Assembly: GCA_016795465.1 (NCBI GenBank) | Contig: JAEUHK010000029.1 | Coordinates: forward strand, 1-44,601 | Source of the DNA: Verrucomicrobiaceae bacterium | GTDB taxonomy: Bacteria; Verrucomicrobiota; Verrucomicrobiia; Verrucomicrobiales; Verrucomicrobiaceae | DNA: 44,601 bases | Direction of reading: 5' to 3' | Part shown: one piece after another, positions 25,681 to 33,454 of the stretch | How the letters are laid out: each line of letters begins with the position of its first letter | How positions within the stretch are numbered: position 1 is the stretch's first letter | Program-made: the position numbers and the translations under genes | The notes under the pieces: model-generated | Databases searched by the model: none | What the model was told of the DNA's origin: nothing | Seen by the model: the letters and a program-made list of their open reading frames with translations, nothing else

Positions 25681-25722
25681 TTGCGTTTTCAGAGGCCGTC
25701 AGCGTATAAAGCGGCCCTCTGA
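25681..25722 (+). promoter_or_regulatory. hairpin/dyad with a possible promoter ahead of the SHD1 peptidase
   Basis: TCAGAGG-CCG (25689-25698) pairs with CGGCCCTCTGA (25712-25722), a 10-bp stem with one bulged base. It ends two bases before the ATG at 25725. The 13-base loop contains TATAAA (25705-25710), which could be a -10 box, with a weak TTGCGT at 25681-25686 as -35 at 18-base spacing. If that promoter is real the transcript is nearly leaderless and the dyad acts as DNA; otherwise it is a start-occluding RNA hairpin. Confidence 0.4.
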
Positions 25723-25724
25723 CC

Positions 25725-27026
25725 ATGATTTTCCGCTCCAGCCTCCTGTTTTTGCTGCCTGCCGCCGCGATGCTCGCCCAGCAAGTGGAGCGACCGTGGA
25801 AGGACACGCAGGGCAGGGTGATCCAGGCGGCGTATGTGTCGAGCACCGCTGACAGCGTGACGATCCGCATGGCGGATGGCAAGCAGCACACGCTGCCGCT
25901 TTCCCGCCTGAGTGCGGATGATCAGGCCTTTGTGAAGAGTCAGGCTTCGGCTCCTGCTGCTGCCCCGACGGCCTCCGCTCCTGTCGCGGCCGATCCAGCA
26001 CGGCTGCCCATCGAGAAACGCACCTGGCCGGCCCAGGTGGAGGTGCCGGCGCGATCCATCGAGATCACGCCCACGGTCGAAAATGCTCCGGCACGCGAGT
26101 TCGTGTATCAGTCGGAAGCGTTCGTCTTCACCTCGCAGGCAAAACTGGCCGGCAGCATGATGAAGGAGGTGGCGAGGACCTTTGAAGCCACGAGGTCACT
26201 CGTCGCCGCGCTGCCCTGGGGCGTGGTGTGCCGTCCACCGGAGGGCCTCGAACGCTACAAGGCGGCGCTGTATGAGACGCGTGAGGATTACAAGGCCGCG
26301 GGCGGCCCGGAGAACTCCGGCGGCGTTTACATGAGCGGGCCGAAGGTCTTCATGATTCCTTTCCCCAGCCTCGGCCTGGAGATGCGCGGCAAGACGTGGT
26401 TCAAGGATGAGAACTACCGCAGCGACACGCTGGTGCATGAGATCACGCATCAGGTGATGGACAGCTATCTGCCCTTTCTGCCGAAGTGGGTGATCGAAGG
26501 CACGGCGGAATACACCGAGAACCTGCCCTACAAAAGCGGCACCTTCCGCGTGGATGCGCACAAAGGCGGGATGAAGGACGCCATCAGCGAGGCGGGCCGC
26601 CGCGGCATGTTCCCGGCGATCCCGAGCCTCAAAGAGCACATGACGATGAACCGCGCCGCCTGGGATGCGATCGCTGACCGCTCGAACAAGGGCATGGGCG
26701 AGCTCTACTTCCGCTCCTACCTGCTCGTGTATTTCTTCAACCACCTCGACACCGACAAGAAAGGCACGCGCTTCATCAAATTCATGGACGCCGTGTATGG
26801 CGACGTAAAGGCGCTGCAGGACTTCTTTGCCGATCCGCGGGTGAAACGCTACCCCGACGGTCGCTTCAGCTACCCGAGCGATTTCCCGCCACCGGACATC
26901 AAGCCCGAGAGCGCACCCTTCAAGCATCTCGAGATCCTCATGGAAGGCCGCAGCTATGCGCAGCTCGCCGAGCAGATCAAAACGGCCTACAAGGATGTGG
27001 GCGTGAAGCTGACGCTCGGGGAGTGA
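25725..27026 (+). CDS. secreted SHD1-domain metallopeptidase-like protein
   Basis: A 433-residue exported protein. A signal peptide (FRSSLLFLLPAAAMLAQQ) is followed by an SHD1/SLA1-homology domain at residues about 22-72 (RPWKDTQGRVIQAAYVSSTA, then LPLSRLSADDQAFVKSQ). In Planctomycetes and Verrucomicrobia this domain is common on secreted hydrolases. An Ala/Pro-rich linker leads to the catalytic domain. The zinc motif is His238-Glu239-x2-His242 (LVHEITHQVMD), with a likely third ligand Glu in WVIEGTAEYTE about 20 residues on, a gluzincin-like arrangement. Substrate is unknown. It converges with the DUF5722 gene, only 6 bases apart. Confidence 0.85.
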   Translation: MIFRSSLLFLLPAAAMLAQQVERPWKDTQGRVIQAAYVSSTADSVTIRMADGKQHTLPLSRLSADDQAFVKSQASAPAAAPTASAPVAADPARLPIEKRTWPAQVEVPARSIEITPTVENAPAREFVYQSEAFVFTSQAKLAGSMMKEVARTFEATRSLVAALPWGVVCRPPEGLERYKAALYETREDYKAAGGPENSGGVYMSGPKVFMIPFPSLGLEMRGKTWFKDENYRSDTLVHEITHQVMDSYLPFLPKWVIEGTAEYTENLPYKSGTFRVDAHKGGMKDAISEAGRRGMFPAIPSLKEHMTMNRAAWDAIADRSNKGMGELYFRSYLLVYFFNHLDTDKKGTRFIKFMDAVYGDVKALQDFFADPRVKRYPDGRFSYPSDFPPPDIKPESAPFKHLEILMEGRSYAQLAEQIKTAYKDVGVKLTLGE

Positions 27027-27032
27027 GGTCGT

Positions 27033-28259
27033 TCACTCCTGCGTCCACGATTTCAAACCTGTCACCGGCAGCAGCTTGTCCGCTGCCTCTCGCCATTCGG
27101 GTGTGCCGGCTTTTTTGAAGAGCTCGTAAAGCAGCTTCTTCGAGTGCGGATCGGCCACGGAGTGCGGGGCATTCCGCCAGAGGCCAAAGCGAACGCCGCC
27201 TTCGTGGGCGTGATCGACATGGCGATGGTAGATGAAGGCATCGACGGTGGGCAGCGTGGCGATTTTTTCCCAGGCGTAAGCATAGGCCGCGGCCTGCAAC
27301 TGCTCGCCATCGGGCGTGAGGAGGGTTTGAAAGCCTTGCTCGCTCAAAATGATGCGGCGGGGCTTGCCAGCGAAAAGCAGCTCGGGCTTTTCGAGATGCT
27401 TCGGGAGCACGTCGAGGTTCTTGAAGGTCACTTTGATGGTGTCATCGGCATGCGTGACGTTTTTGTCCGCCCAGGCACGCGGATTGCCAAGGTCCTCGGG
27501 ATAGGGATGCCAGGCGATGTGCCAGTCGAAGTCACCGCGTTCACGGACGAGTCGCGCAAACGTGTCGATGAAGTCGCGGCCGGGCACGGCCTCCTGCGGG
27601 CTGATGCCGTGCATGGCGATGGACCAATGATGATCGAAGGAGAGATACACGCGGGCGTTTTGCGAATGTTGGCGGATGGCCGTGTGGGCGAGGCGCACGG
27701 CCTTCTCGTATTCGGAGGCGGCCGTTTCGAGCGGGGCGAGGCCCATGTTGTTCCAGAGCCAGTGGGAGTTCACCTCGTTGCCAATGATCCAGCCCCAGAT
27801 GCGGCCGCAGGCGGGATGCGCACCGCTCCATCGCTCGGCGAGGAGATTCATCACGGCGGGAAAGAAGGCGTTCGTGGTGTTCGGCGCGGCGACGGTGAAT
27901 TTGTAGTCTTTGCGATGGCCGGGATGCAATGTCACCGCGTCGATGGCGGGATTCTTCGACGGGTAGGCGATGACGATGAGATAGACGAGGATGCCCTTGT
28001 CGGAGAGCGGCTTGATCTGGCGGTCGAGGGACGCGAGGTAGGCATCGTTCCAAACGAAGTCGCCCTTCTCCGGCTTGGATTTCGCGGTGTAGAGCGCGGT
28101 GAGGTTGATATTGATGCCCGCGTGATGAATGCCGAGCTTCAGCGCGTCATCCACCATCTGCACCTGCAGGCCTTTCACATTCGGCGGTGTGGGAAAGGGA
28201 TCGGTGTTTTGCGCGAGCAGTGTTTGCGCGAAGAGGAGGGCGATGAAAAGATGACGCAT
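27033..28259 (-). CDS. secreted DUF5722 glycoside-hydrolase-like protein
   Basis: A 408-residue exported protein with an N-terminal signal (MRHLFIALLFAQTLLAQ). The rest looks like a TIM-barrel glycosidase of the DUF5722 family: FVWNDAYLASLDRQI, RIWGWIIGNEVNSHWLWNNM with an acid/base-like Asn-Glu pair, YLSFDHHWSIAMHG, FDWHIAWHPYPEDL, and RRIILSEQGFQTLL with a candidate nucleophile Glu. It ends near AFIYHRHVDHAHEGGVRFGLW. The catalytic pair is inferred from TIM-barrel analogy. Its ATG overlaps the ATG of the divergent Cys-rich ORF in a shared CATG. A sulfatase gene is close by, which fits degradation of a sulfated glycan, but that link is only contextual. Confidence 0.82.
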   Translation of the reverse strand: MRHLFIALLFAQTLLAQNTDPFPTPPNVKGLQVQMVDDALKLGIHHAGININLTALYTAKSKPEKGDFVWNDAYLASLDRQIKPLSDKGILVYLIVIAYPSKNPAIDAVTLHPGHRKDYKFTVAAPNTTNAFFPAVMNLLAERWSGAHPACGRIWGWIIGNEVNSHWLWNNMGLAPLETAASEYEKAVRLAHTAIRQHSQNARVYLSFDHHWSIAMHGISPQEAVPGRDFIDTFARLVRERGDFDWHIAWHPYPEDLGNPRAWADKNVTHADDTIKVTFKNLDVLPKHLEKPELLFAGKPRRIILSEQGFQTLLTPDGEQLQAAAYAYAWEKIATLPTVDAFIYHRHVDHAHEGGVRFGLWRNAPHSVADPHSKKLLYELFKKAGTPEWREAADKLLPVTGLKSWTQE

Positions 28260-28419
28260 GGACGAGACGTCTGCCCATGCCTCCGCTCCCGTCGTGGAGC
28301 AACCCGAAGCTGCCTGCGACCGCTGCGGGGGGCTGGGAGCATCGCAGGTCTGCGATGAGATGATCTGCGATGACTGCTACATCGCCAGCGGCTCGTGCTG
28401 CGCGGGTGACGAGGGATGA
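28258..28419 (+). CDS. small Cys-rich protein (53 residues)
   Basis: A short ORF of 53 codons, ATG at 28258 and stop at 28417-28419. The C-terminal half is dense in cysteine: ACDRCGGLGASQVCDEMICD, then DCYIASGSCCAGDEG. The pattern Cys-x2-Cys, x8, Cys, x4, Cys, x2, Cys, x7, Cys-Cys suggests a small zinc- or metal-binding treble-clef-like unit. An in-frame stop at 28252-28254 fixes the ATG as the first start. It has no signal peptide, and an AGGAGG stretch about 18 bases upstream is too far to be a good ribosome site. The sulfatase gene starts 34 bases after it on the same strand. I recognise no named family; the Cys spacing and the high G+C third positions make it likely coding. Confidence 0.6.
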   Translation: MDETSAHASAPVVEQPEAACDRCGGLGASQVCDEMICDDCYIASGSCCAGDEG

Positions 28420-28453
28420 AAACAAGCCCCGTGGCCTTCGTTAGAGCACGGCC

Positions 28454-30238
28454 ATGATCCGAATCGCCCTCTTTCTTTGCCTCGCCACGCTGCTGCATGC
28501 GGCTCCGCCGAATGTGGTGGTCTTTCTCGCCGATGACTCGGGCTGGGGAGATTACTCGATCAATGGCAACACAAACCTCCAGACGCCGAACATCGACAAG
28601 CTGGCGAAGGCTGGGGCGAGCTTTGATCGCTTTTTCGTGTGTCCGGTGTGTGCGCCGACGCGAGCGGAGTTCCTCACGGGACGCTACCATTCTCGTGGCG
28701 GCGTGATCAGCGTGTCGGAAGGTCTGGAACGGCTGAACACGGACGAAAAGACCATCGCGGACAGTTTCAAAGCCGCAGGTTACAAGACCGGTGCCTTTGG
28801 CAAATGGCACAACGGCAGCCAGTGGCCCTACCATCCGAATGCCCGCGGCTTCGAGGAGTATGTCGGCTACACCAGCGGGCATTGGGGCGAGTATTTTGAC
28901 CCGCCGCTGGAAGAGAACGGCAAGATGTTCCGCGCGAAGGGCTTCATCGTCGATGTGCTGGTGGGGCGTGCGGTGGATTTCATCGAGAAGAACCGCGAAA
29001 GGCCCTTCTTCTGCTACATCCCGCTGACCACGCCGCACTCGCCCTTCAGCGTGCCGGACAGGCATTGGAACAAGTTCAAAGACGCGCCGGTGACGATGCG
29101 CGGCCCGGAGGGCGACAAGGAGGACATCAATGTGACCCGCACGGTGTTGGCGATGATGGACAACATCGACGAAAACGTGGGCCGCGTGCTCACGAAGCTC
29201 GACGAGCTCCAAATCGCCGAAAACACCATCGTGGTCTATTTCAGCGACAACGGTCCCAACACGACGCGCTGGAACGGCGGCATGAAGGGCAAGAAGGGTG
29301 TCACCGACGAGGGTGGCGTGCGCAGCGTGTGCTACCTGCGCTGGCCGGGGAAGGTGAAGGCAGGCCTCACCGTGCCGCACATCGCCGGAGCGATCGATTT
29401 GATGCCGACACTCACTGCGTTGGCGGGCGTGAAATCGGTGAGCACAAAGCCGCTGGACGGCATCAGTTTCGATTCATTGCTTCTGGGGGCCAAATGGGAG
29501 GCGCAGGCTCGTGAACTCATGAACTTTTTCAATGGTCGCCTCAGCGTGCGCAGCCAGCAATATCGTCTCGATGCTGCTGGTGGCCTGTTTGACATGGTGG
29601 CAGATCCGAATCAGACGAAGGACATCGCCGCCGAAAAGCCGGAGGAGGCCGCGAGGCTCGCCGCCGCAGGCTCGAAATGGCATCAGGAGGTCTTTGGTCG
29701 CCCTTATACTGCCGCCGCCGATGGCAAGAAGAAGGGCAAAGGCGGCATGAAGCCGGCGGATGATCGTCCTTATCCCGTCGGCTACACCGAGTTTCCCATC
29801 ACCATGTTGCCAGCTCGCGATGGCCTGCCGCATGGAGGCGTGAAGCGCAGTTCCAGTGCGCCGAACTGCTCTTACTTCGTGAATTGGACCACGAAGGACG
29901 ATTCCATGACCTGGGACATCGACGTGCATACCGCGGGCGATTACGACGTGACGGTCGACTACGTCTGCCCCGAGGCTGATGCTGGCTCCACCATCGAACT
30001 GAGCCTCGGTGATGCCAAAACAAGCGGCAAAGTCACGCCCGGCTGGTATCCGCGCTTGCTCGACGACCAAGACCGCGCCTCCCGCGGTGGCGAGAGCTAC
30101 ATGCGCGACTTCAAAACGCTGAGTCTCGGCACGATGAAGTTGCCCGCCGGTCGGGGTTTGCTCACGCTGAAGGCCCTCGACATCACCGGCAAAACGGTGG
30201 CCGAGGTGCGCCGCGTGACGCTGACCTTGAAGAGGTGA
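28454..30238 (+). CDS. secreted sulfatase (type I, formylglycine-dependent)
   Basis: A 594-residue arylsulfatase-family enzyme with a signal peptide (IALFLCLATLLHAAP). It hydrolyses a sulfate ester, probably on a polysaccharide. Metal-binding Asp27-Asp28 are in FLADDSGWGDYS. The modified cysteine is Cys66 in VCAPTRAEFLTGRY, which a formylglycine-generating enzyme must convert; no such enzyme is encoded here. Further active-site pieces are FGKWHNGSQWPYHP and VYFSDNGPNTTRWNGGMKG. A beta-sandwich-like C-terminal extension (about residues 450-594, YFVNWTTKDDSMTWDIDVHT onwards) is common on verrucomicrobial sulfatases. The substrate cannot be read from the sequence. It follows the small Cys-rich ORF by 34 bases. 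Confidence 0.95.
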   Translation: MIRIALFLCLATLLHAAPPNVVVFLADDSGWGDYSINGNTNLQTPNIDKLAKAGASFDRFFVCPVCAPTRAEFLTGRYHSRGGVISVSEGLERLNTDEKTIADSFKAAGYKTGAFGKWHNGSQWPYHPNARGFEEYVGYTSGHWGEYFDPPLEENGKMFRAKGFIVDVLVGRAVDFIEKNRERPFFCYIPLTTPHSPFSVPDRHWNKFKDAPVTMRGPEGDKEDINVTRTVLAMMDNIDENVGRVLTKLDELQIAENTIVVYFSDNGPNTTRWNGGMKGKKGVTDEGGVRSVCYLRWPGKVKAGLTVPHIAGAIDLMPTLTALAGVKSVSTKPLDGISFDSLLLGAKWEAQARELMNFFNGRLSVRSQQYRLDAAGGLFDMVADPNQTKDIAAEKPEEAARLAAAGSKWHQEVFGRPYTAAADGKKKGKGGMKPADDRPYPVGYTEFPITMLPARDGLPHGGVKRSSSAPNCSYFVNWTTKDDSMTWDIDVHTAGDYDVTVDYVCPEADAGSTIELSLGDAKTSGKVTPGWYPRLLDDQDRASRGGESYMRDFKTLSLGTMKLPAGRGLLTLKALDITGKTVAEVRRVTLTLKR

Positions 30239-30275
30239 TCCAAGGATCGTCGTGCTGGATCGTTTCATTCCGCGC

Positions 30276-31286
30276 ATGCCTTTCACCCGCCTTTTGCTGA
30301 CTACCACGCTTTGTGCCGTTCTCGGTGCCATCGCCGGGCGTCAAACGCGGCCTGTGGTCATGGAGACCGTGGTTGCAGCATCCACAAAGCCCGTCATCTC
30401 ACCAACACAGGCCGCGGCATCATTCCAAGCCAAGCCGCCGCCCTTCACCAGCAGCACAGCCTCCATGGAGTGGGTGTGGCTGCAGATGGAAAAAGGCGAC
30501 ACCACGGCAGCTGAGCGCTTCTTTCGCAAAGACGCCGGACTCACCGACGAGCAGCGCCTGTCATTGGCGAGGGAGTTGGTGCAAAACGGTCGCCGCATGG
30601 ACCCGCGGGTGCTTGCACGCATCGTGATGAGTTTGCCGCGCGGCGATGAGTCGGATCGGCTGCTTTGGCGCTTGGTGAGTGACTGGTGCAGCTATGATGC
30701 GGAGGATGCACTGCGCTTCATCGAAGTGTTGCCCGCAGACCGGCTGAACACGGCGGGAATTCTCGTCAATTCGGCTTTCGGTCTCGCAGACCTGCCTGTG
30801 GAGCGTCTTTTGGCCTTCGCAGCCACTTTGAACGACAAGGGCCGTGCCTACCTCGTGGAGGGCCTCGTTGGCTTTGCGGACCAAGTTGGCTCCTGGCGCA
30901 ACACTTCGGCTATTTTGGCCAAACTGAACGTTCAGCCTGACAAGGCCGCCATCTCCGCCGAATGGTTTCTCGGTCGCAATCTTGGCGAAATCGACCCGCA
31001 GGCCATCGAGAGCCAAATCGCGGCTGAAACCGATCCGGTGAGGCGTGACAAATTACTGAGCGGTTATGCGCAAACTCTCGAAAGCATCGATCCCGAGCGC
31101 AGCATCGCCTTGGAAGCGCAAACCACGGACTCGGCGGGCAATGTCCGCGAACGAGTCGAATTCTGGCTCTCCATCGACCGTGCCGCCGCGCTCGCCTGGC
31201 TGCAAAGCGAGGCCGCGAGGCAACTCATGGATCGCACGGCACGCGTGGAATTGCTGCGCACGTATCAATTGGAGGCCACACCATGA
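30276..31286 (+). CDS. exported helical-repeat protein, first of a pair
   Basis: A 336-residue protein from the ATG at 30276 (MPFTRLLLTTTLCAVLGAIAG), a signal or membrane anchor; an ATG at 30252 would add eight residues. After a Pro/Ala/Thr linker the protein is almost all alpha-helical, with repeats of the form x-x-W-x-x-x-D-x-x-x-A-x-x-W/F-x-x-x-L, for example SDWCSYDAEDALRFIEVLP and FWLSIDRAAALAWLQSEA. They resemble Sel1/TPR-like solenoids but match no family I can name. Its stop codon overlaps the next start as ATGA (31283-31286). The next gene encodes a similar protein, so the pair may have arisen by duplication. Function is unknown. Confidence 0.75.
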   Translation: MPFTRLLLTTTLCAVLGAIAGRQTRPVVMETVVAASTKPVISPTQAAASFQAKPPPFTSSTASMEWVWLQMEKGDTTAAERFFRKDAGLTDEQRLSLARELVQNGRRMDPRVLARIVMSLPRGDESDRLLWRLVSDWCSYDAEDALRFIEVLPADRLNTAGILVNSAFGLADLPVERLLAFAATLNDKGRAYLVEGLVGFADQVGSWRNTSAILAKLNVQPDKAAISAEWFLGRNLGEIDPQAIESQIAAETDPVRRDKLLSGYAQTLESIDPERSIALEAQTTDSAGNVRERVEFWLSIDRAAALAWLQSEAARQLMDRTARVELLRTYQLEATP

Positions 31287-32407
31287 AAATCACACTCCTG
31301 GTGCTGCTTCACGCCTTCTGCGCCTTCGCAGGTTTTTGGATCGCCACGCCTCGGAAGCATCCAGCGCCCTCTACAGCCGATGTGACGATCAAGAAGACCA
31401 AAACGGCCCCATCGAGCGCATCGACCATCATCACCAAACCCGCTCCAAGCTCAGAGGTCGGCGCAGCCCAGCTCACGCCGCAGAATTGGCCCATCGTCAT
31501 CGACCCGATCTCGCGAATGAGCCTCAGCGAGCTTCCTGCGATGCTGCGTGGCGTTTTGCGCAATCCATTTCCCGACGTGCGCACGAGGCTGATGCGCTAC
31601 CTTTTCGAGCGATGGGGCACGCTCGACCTCCCTGGAGCACTCACGGCCTTGCGTGGTATTTCCTCACCTCAGCTCAAGCAACGCGCACTCCGGCCAGTCC
31701 TCGAACTCTGGAGCAAAACGGATCCCGCGGCCGCCTGGAAATGGCTCGGCGACCTCGATGATGACAGCGTGCTGCAGGAAAATGGTATCGCGGACATGCT
31801 TCACTTCACCGCCAAGAAAGACCCGCTCGGCAGTGCCGCCTACGCCGCTCAAATCGAGGACGCATTCCTCCGCGAGAAGGCTCTCATCAGCATCGGTAGC
31901 AGTTGGGTGAATGAGGACCCGAAGGGAGCATTCGCCGCCCTCACCACCGTCGAGCCACAGTGCTTGCGTGACTACTTGCTGAATCGTTTGTGCTACGCGG
32001 ATGGCATTGATCACGTCGCCGGGCTGGAAATCGTCTCGCAACTGCCTTCACGAGCGCAGCGTGCTGAATTCAGTGGTGATTGGATCCACGGTTATGCCAT
32101 GGCAAAGCCGCAGGAGGCCTTTCACTGGCTGCGAGACCACGCGGATCGTCCGGAACTGCAACGCGCCGCAGCCATGCTCGGCGGGCAGTTTGGAGAAAAC
32201 GTGAAAACCAGCGCCGAAATCCGCGAAATGGCGCAGCAACTACCCGCGGGTGCCATCCGCGATGCCTTCGCCTCCAGGGCTGCCGAAGAATGGGTCGAGT
32301 CGGGCAATTCACTCGATGAAGCACAGCAAATCCTCGCCTTTTGCGGCCCCAGCTTGGAGCGTGACAGCGCACAAAACGCCATCGACAGCAAACGCTCCCG
32401 ACCATGA
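31283..32407 (+). CDS. exported helical-repeat protein, second of a pair
   Basis: A 374-residue protein with an N-terminal export signal or anchor (ITLLVLLHAFCAFAGFWIA), a Ser/Thr/Pro/Lys-rich linker (residues about 25-65) and a helical solenoid. Repeat units are close to those of the preceding protein: LWSKTDPAAAWKWLGDLDDD, SWVNEDPKGAFAALTTV, GYAMAKPQEAFHWLRDHA and EWVESGNSLDEAQQIL. The W-x-x-x-D-P-x-x-A-x-x-W pattern is the shared signature. Start and stop both overlap neighbours by four bases (ATGA at 31283 and 32404), which points to translational coupling with the upstream paralogue and the downstream PhoD-like gene. Confidence 0.75.
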   Translation: MKITLLVLLHAFCAFAGFWIATPRKHPAPSTADVTIKKTKTAPSSASTIITKPAPSSEVGAAQLTPQNWPIVIDPISRMSLSELPAMLRGVLRNPFPDVRTRLMRYLFERWGTLDLPGALTALRGISSPQLKQRALRPVLELWSKTDPAAAWKWLGDLDDDSVLQENGIADMLHFTAKKDPLGSAAYAAQIEDAFLREKALISIGSSWVNEDPKGAFAALTTVEPQCLRDYLLNRLCYADGIDHVAGLEIVSQLPSRAQRAEFSGDWIHGYAMAKPQEAFHWLRDHADRPELQRAAAMLGGQFGENVKTSAEIREMAQQLPAGAIRDAFASRAAEEWVESGNSLDEAQQILAFCGPSLERDSAQNAIDSKRSRP

Positions 32408-33411
32408 CCACCACCCGCCGCCGCCTTCTTGCCGGACTTCCGGCGCTCGGATTGTTATCCGCACGCGCGGATGACTCCATGCCGCTCGAAAACATCCTGT
32501 TTGGCTCCTGTCTCGATACCCATGAGCATCCGATGCTTGACCGCGCGCTCAAGCTGCCGCGTGATCTGTTCCTTTTCATGGGCGACAACGTGTATGCGGA
32601 CAAAGGCGGCATTCCGATGATGCAGGAGAAGTATGCGCGGCTGAAAAACAGCCGATTCTTCCGTGGCTTGAAGAATAAGCCGATTCTTGCGACGTGGGAC
32701 GATCACGACTTCGGCCTCAATGACGGCGGCAGCGAGTATCCGCAGAAAAAGGAGGCGCAGGCCGAGTTTTGGAACTGGCTCGATGAACCGGCTGATTCAC
32801 CGCGTCGGAAGCAGCAAGGTGTTTATCATTCGCAGAGCTTCGGGCCGTCTGGCAAACGCGTGCAGGTCATCTTGCTCGACACACGTTACTTCCGCAGTCC
32901 GCTCAAGAAAGTGCCGAAGGAGCAAGCGATGCTCGGTGGGACTTCGGTGCCCACGGATGATGAAACGACCACGATCCTTGGAGCGGCTCAGTGGAGTTGG
33001 CTCGAAAACGTGCTGAATGAACCCGCGGAACTGCGAATCGTCGTCTCCAGCATCCAATTCGCCCCCGAAGCCCACGGTGGCGAATGCTGGGCGAATTTCC
33101 CGCATGAGCAGAAGAGGCTTTTGGAGCTCCTCAAAGGTCATCGGGCCCTCGTTTTGAGCGGTGACCGGCATTGGTGCGAGTTTTCGAAGAACGGTGTGTT
33201 CGACTTTACCTCCAGTTCGATGACCCAAAAGCATCCCCGCGGCACGTCAACGCCCAACAAGCACCGCATTGTGCCGAAAACCTACCATCTGCCGAATGTG
33301 GGGCTTTTGAACATCGACTGGACCGCCCAAGCCATCACGGCCCAAATTTTCGGCGAGGCTCCTGAGGCCCAGATTGAGCTGCGGGTGCCGTTTGCCGACC
33401 TCATGGTCTGA
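32404..33411 (+). CDS. Tat-exported PhoD-like alkaline phosphatase
   Basis: A 335-residue calcineurin-like phosphoesterase of the PhoD type, exported by the Tat system: TTTRRRLLAGLPALGLLSARA is a twin-arginine signal. Active-site pieces are ILFGSCLDTHEHP, LFLFMGDNVYADKGG, ILATWDDHDFGLNDGG, VILLDTRYFRSP, and LVLSGDRHWCEFSKNGV. PhoD enzymes release phosphate from phosphodiesters and monoesters such as wall teichoic acids or nucleic-acid debris; these short forms are common in Verrucomicrobia and their substrates are unknown. The usual N-terminal PhoD domain is missing, as in many short relatives. Its ATG overlaps the upstream stop (ATGA). An ATTCGNC heptamer array follows its stop at once. Confidence 0.92.
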   Translation: MTTTRRRLLAGLPALGLLSARADDSMPLENILFGSCLDTHEHPMLDRALKLPRDLFLFMGDNVYADKGGIPMMQEKYARLKNSRFFRGLKNKPILATWDDHDFGLNDGGSEYPQKKEAQAEFWNWLDEPADSPRRKQQGVYHSQSFGPSGKRVQVILLDTRYFRSPLKKVPKEQAMLGGTSVPTDDETTTILGAAQWSWLENVLNEPAELRIVVSSIQFAPEAHGGECWANFPHEQKRLLELLKGHRALVLSGDRHWCEFSKNGVFDFTSSSMTQKHPRGTSTPNKHRIVPKTYHLPNVGLLNIDWTAQAITAQIFGEAPEAQIELRVPFADLMV

Positions 33412-33445
33412 TTCGGCATTCGACATTCGCCATTCGTCATTCATC
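33411..33445. repeat. ATTCGNC heptamer tandem array
   Basis: Five consecutive 7-base units follow the PhoD-like stop codon: ATTCGGC, ATTCGAC, ATTCGCC, ATTCGTC and ATTCATC. The variable sixth base of the first four runs G, A, C, T. The array lies in the 43-base gap before pssA and carries no ORF of its own. Its role is unknown; short heptamer arrays of this kind occur between genes in several bacteria. Confidence 0.7.
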
Positions 33446-33454
33446 TTTCCGGCC

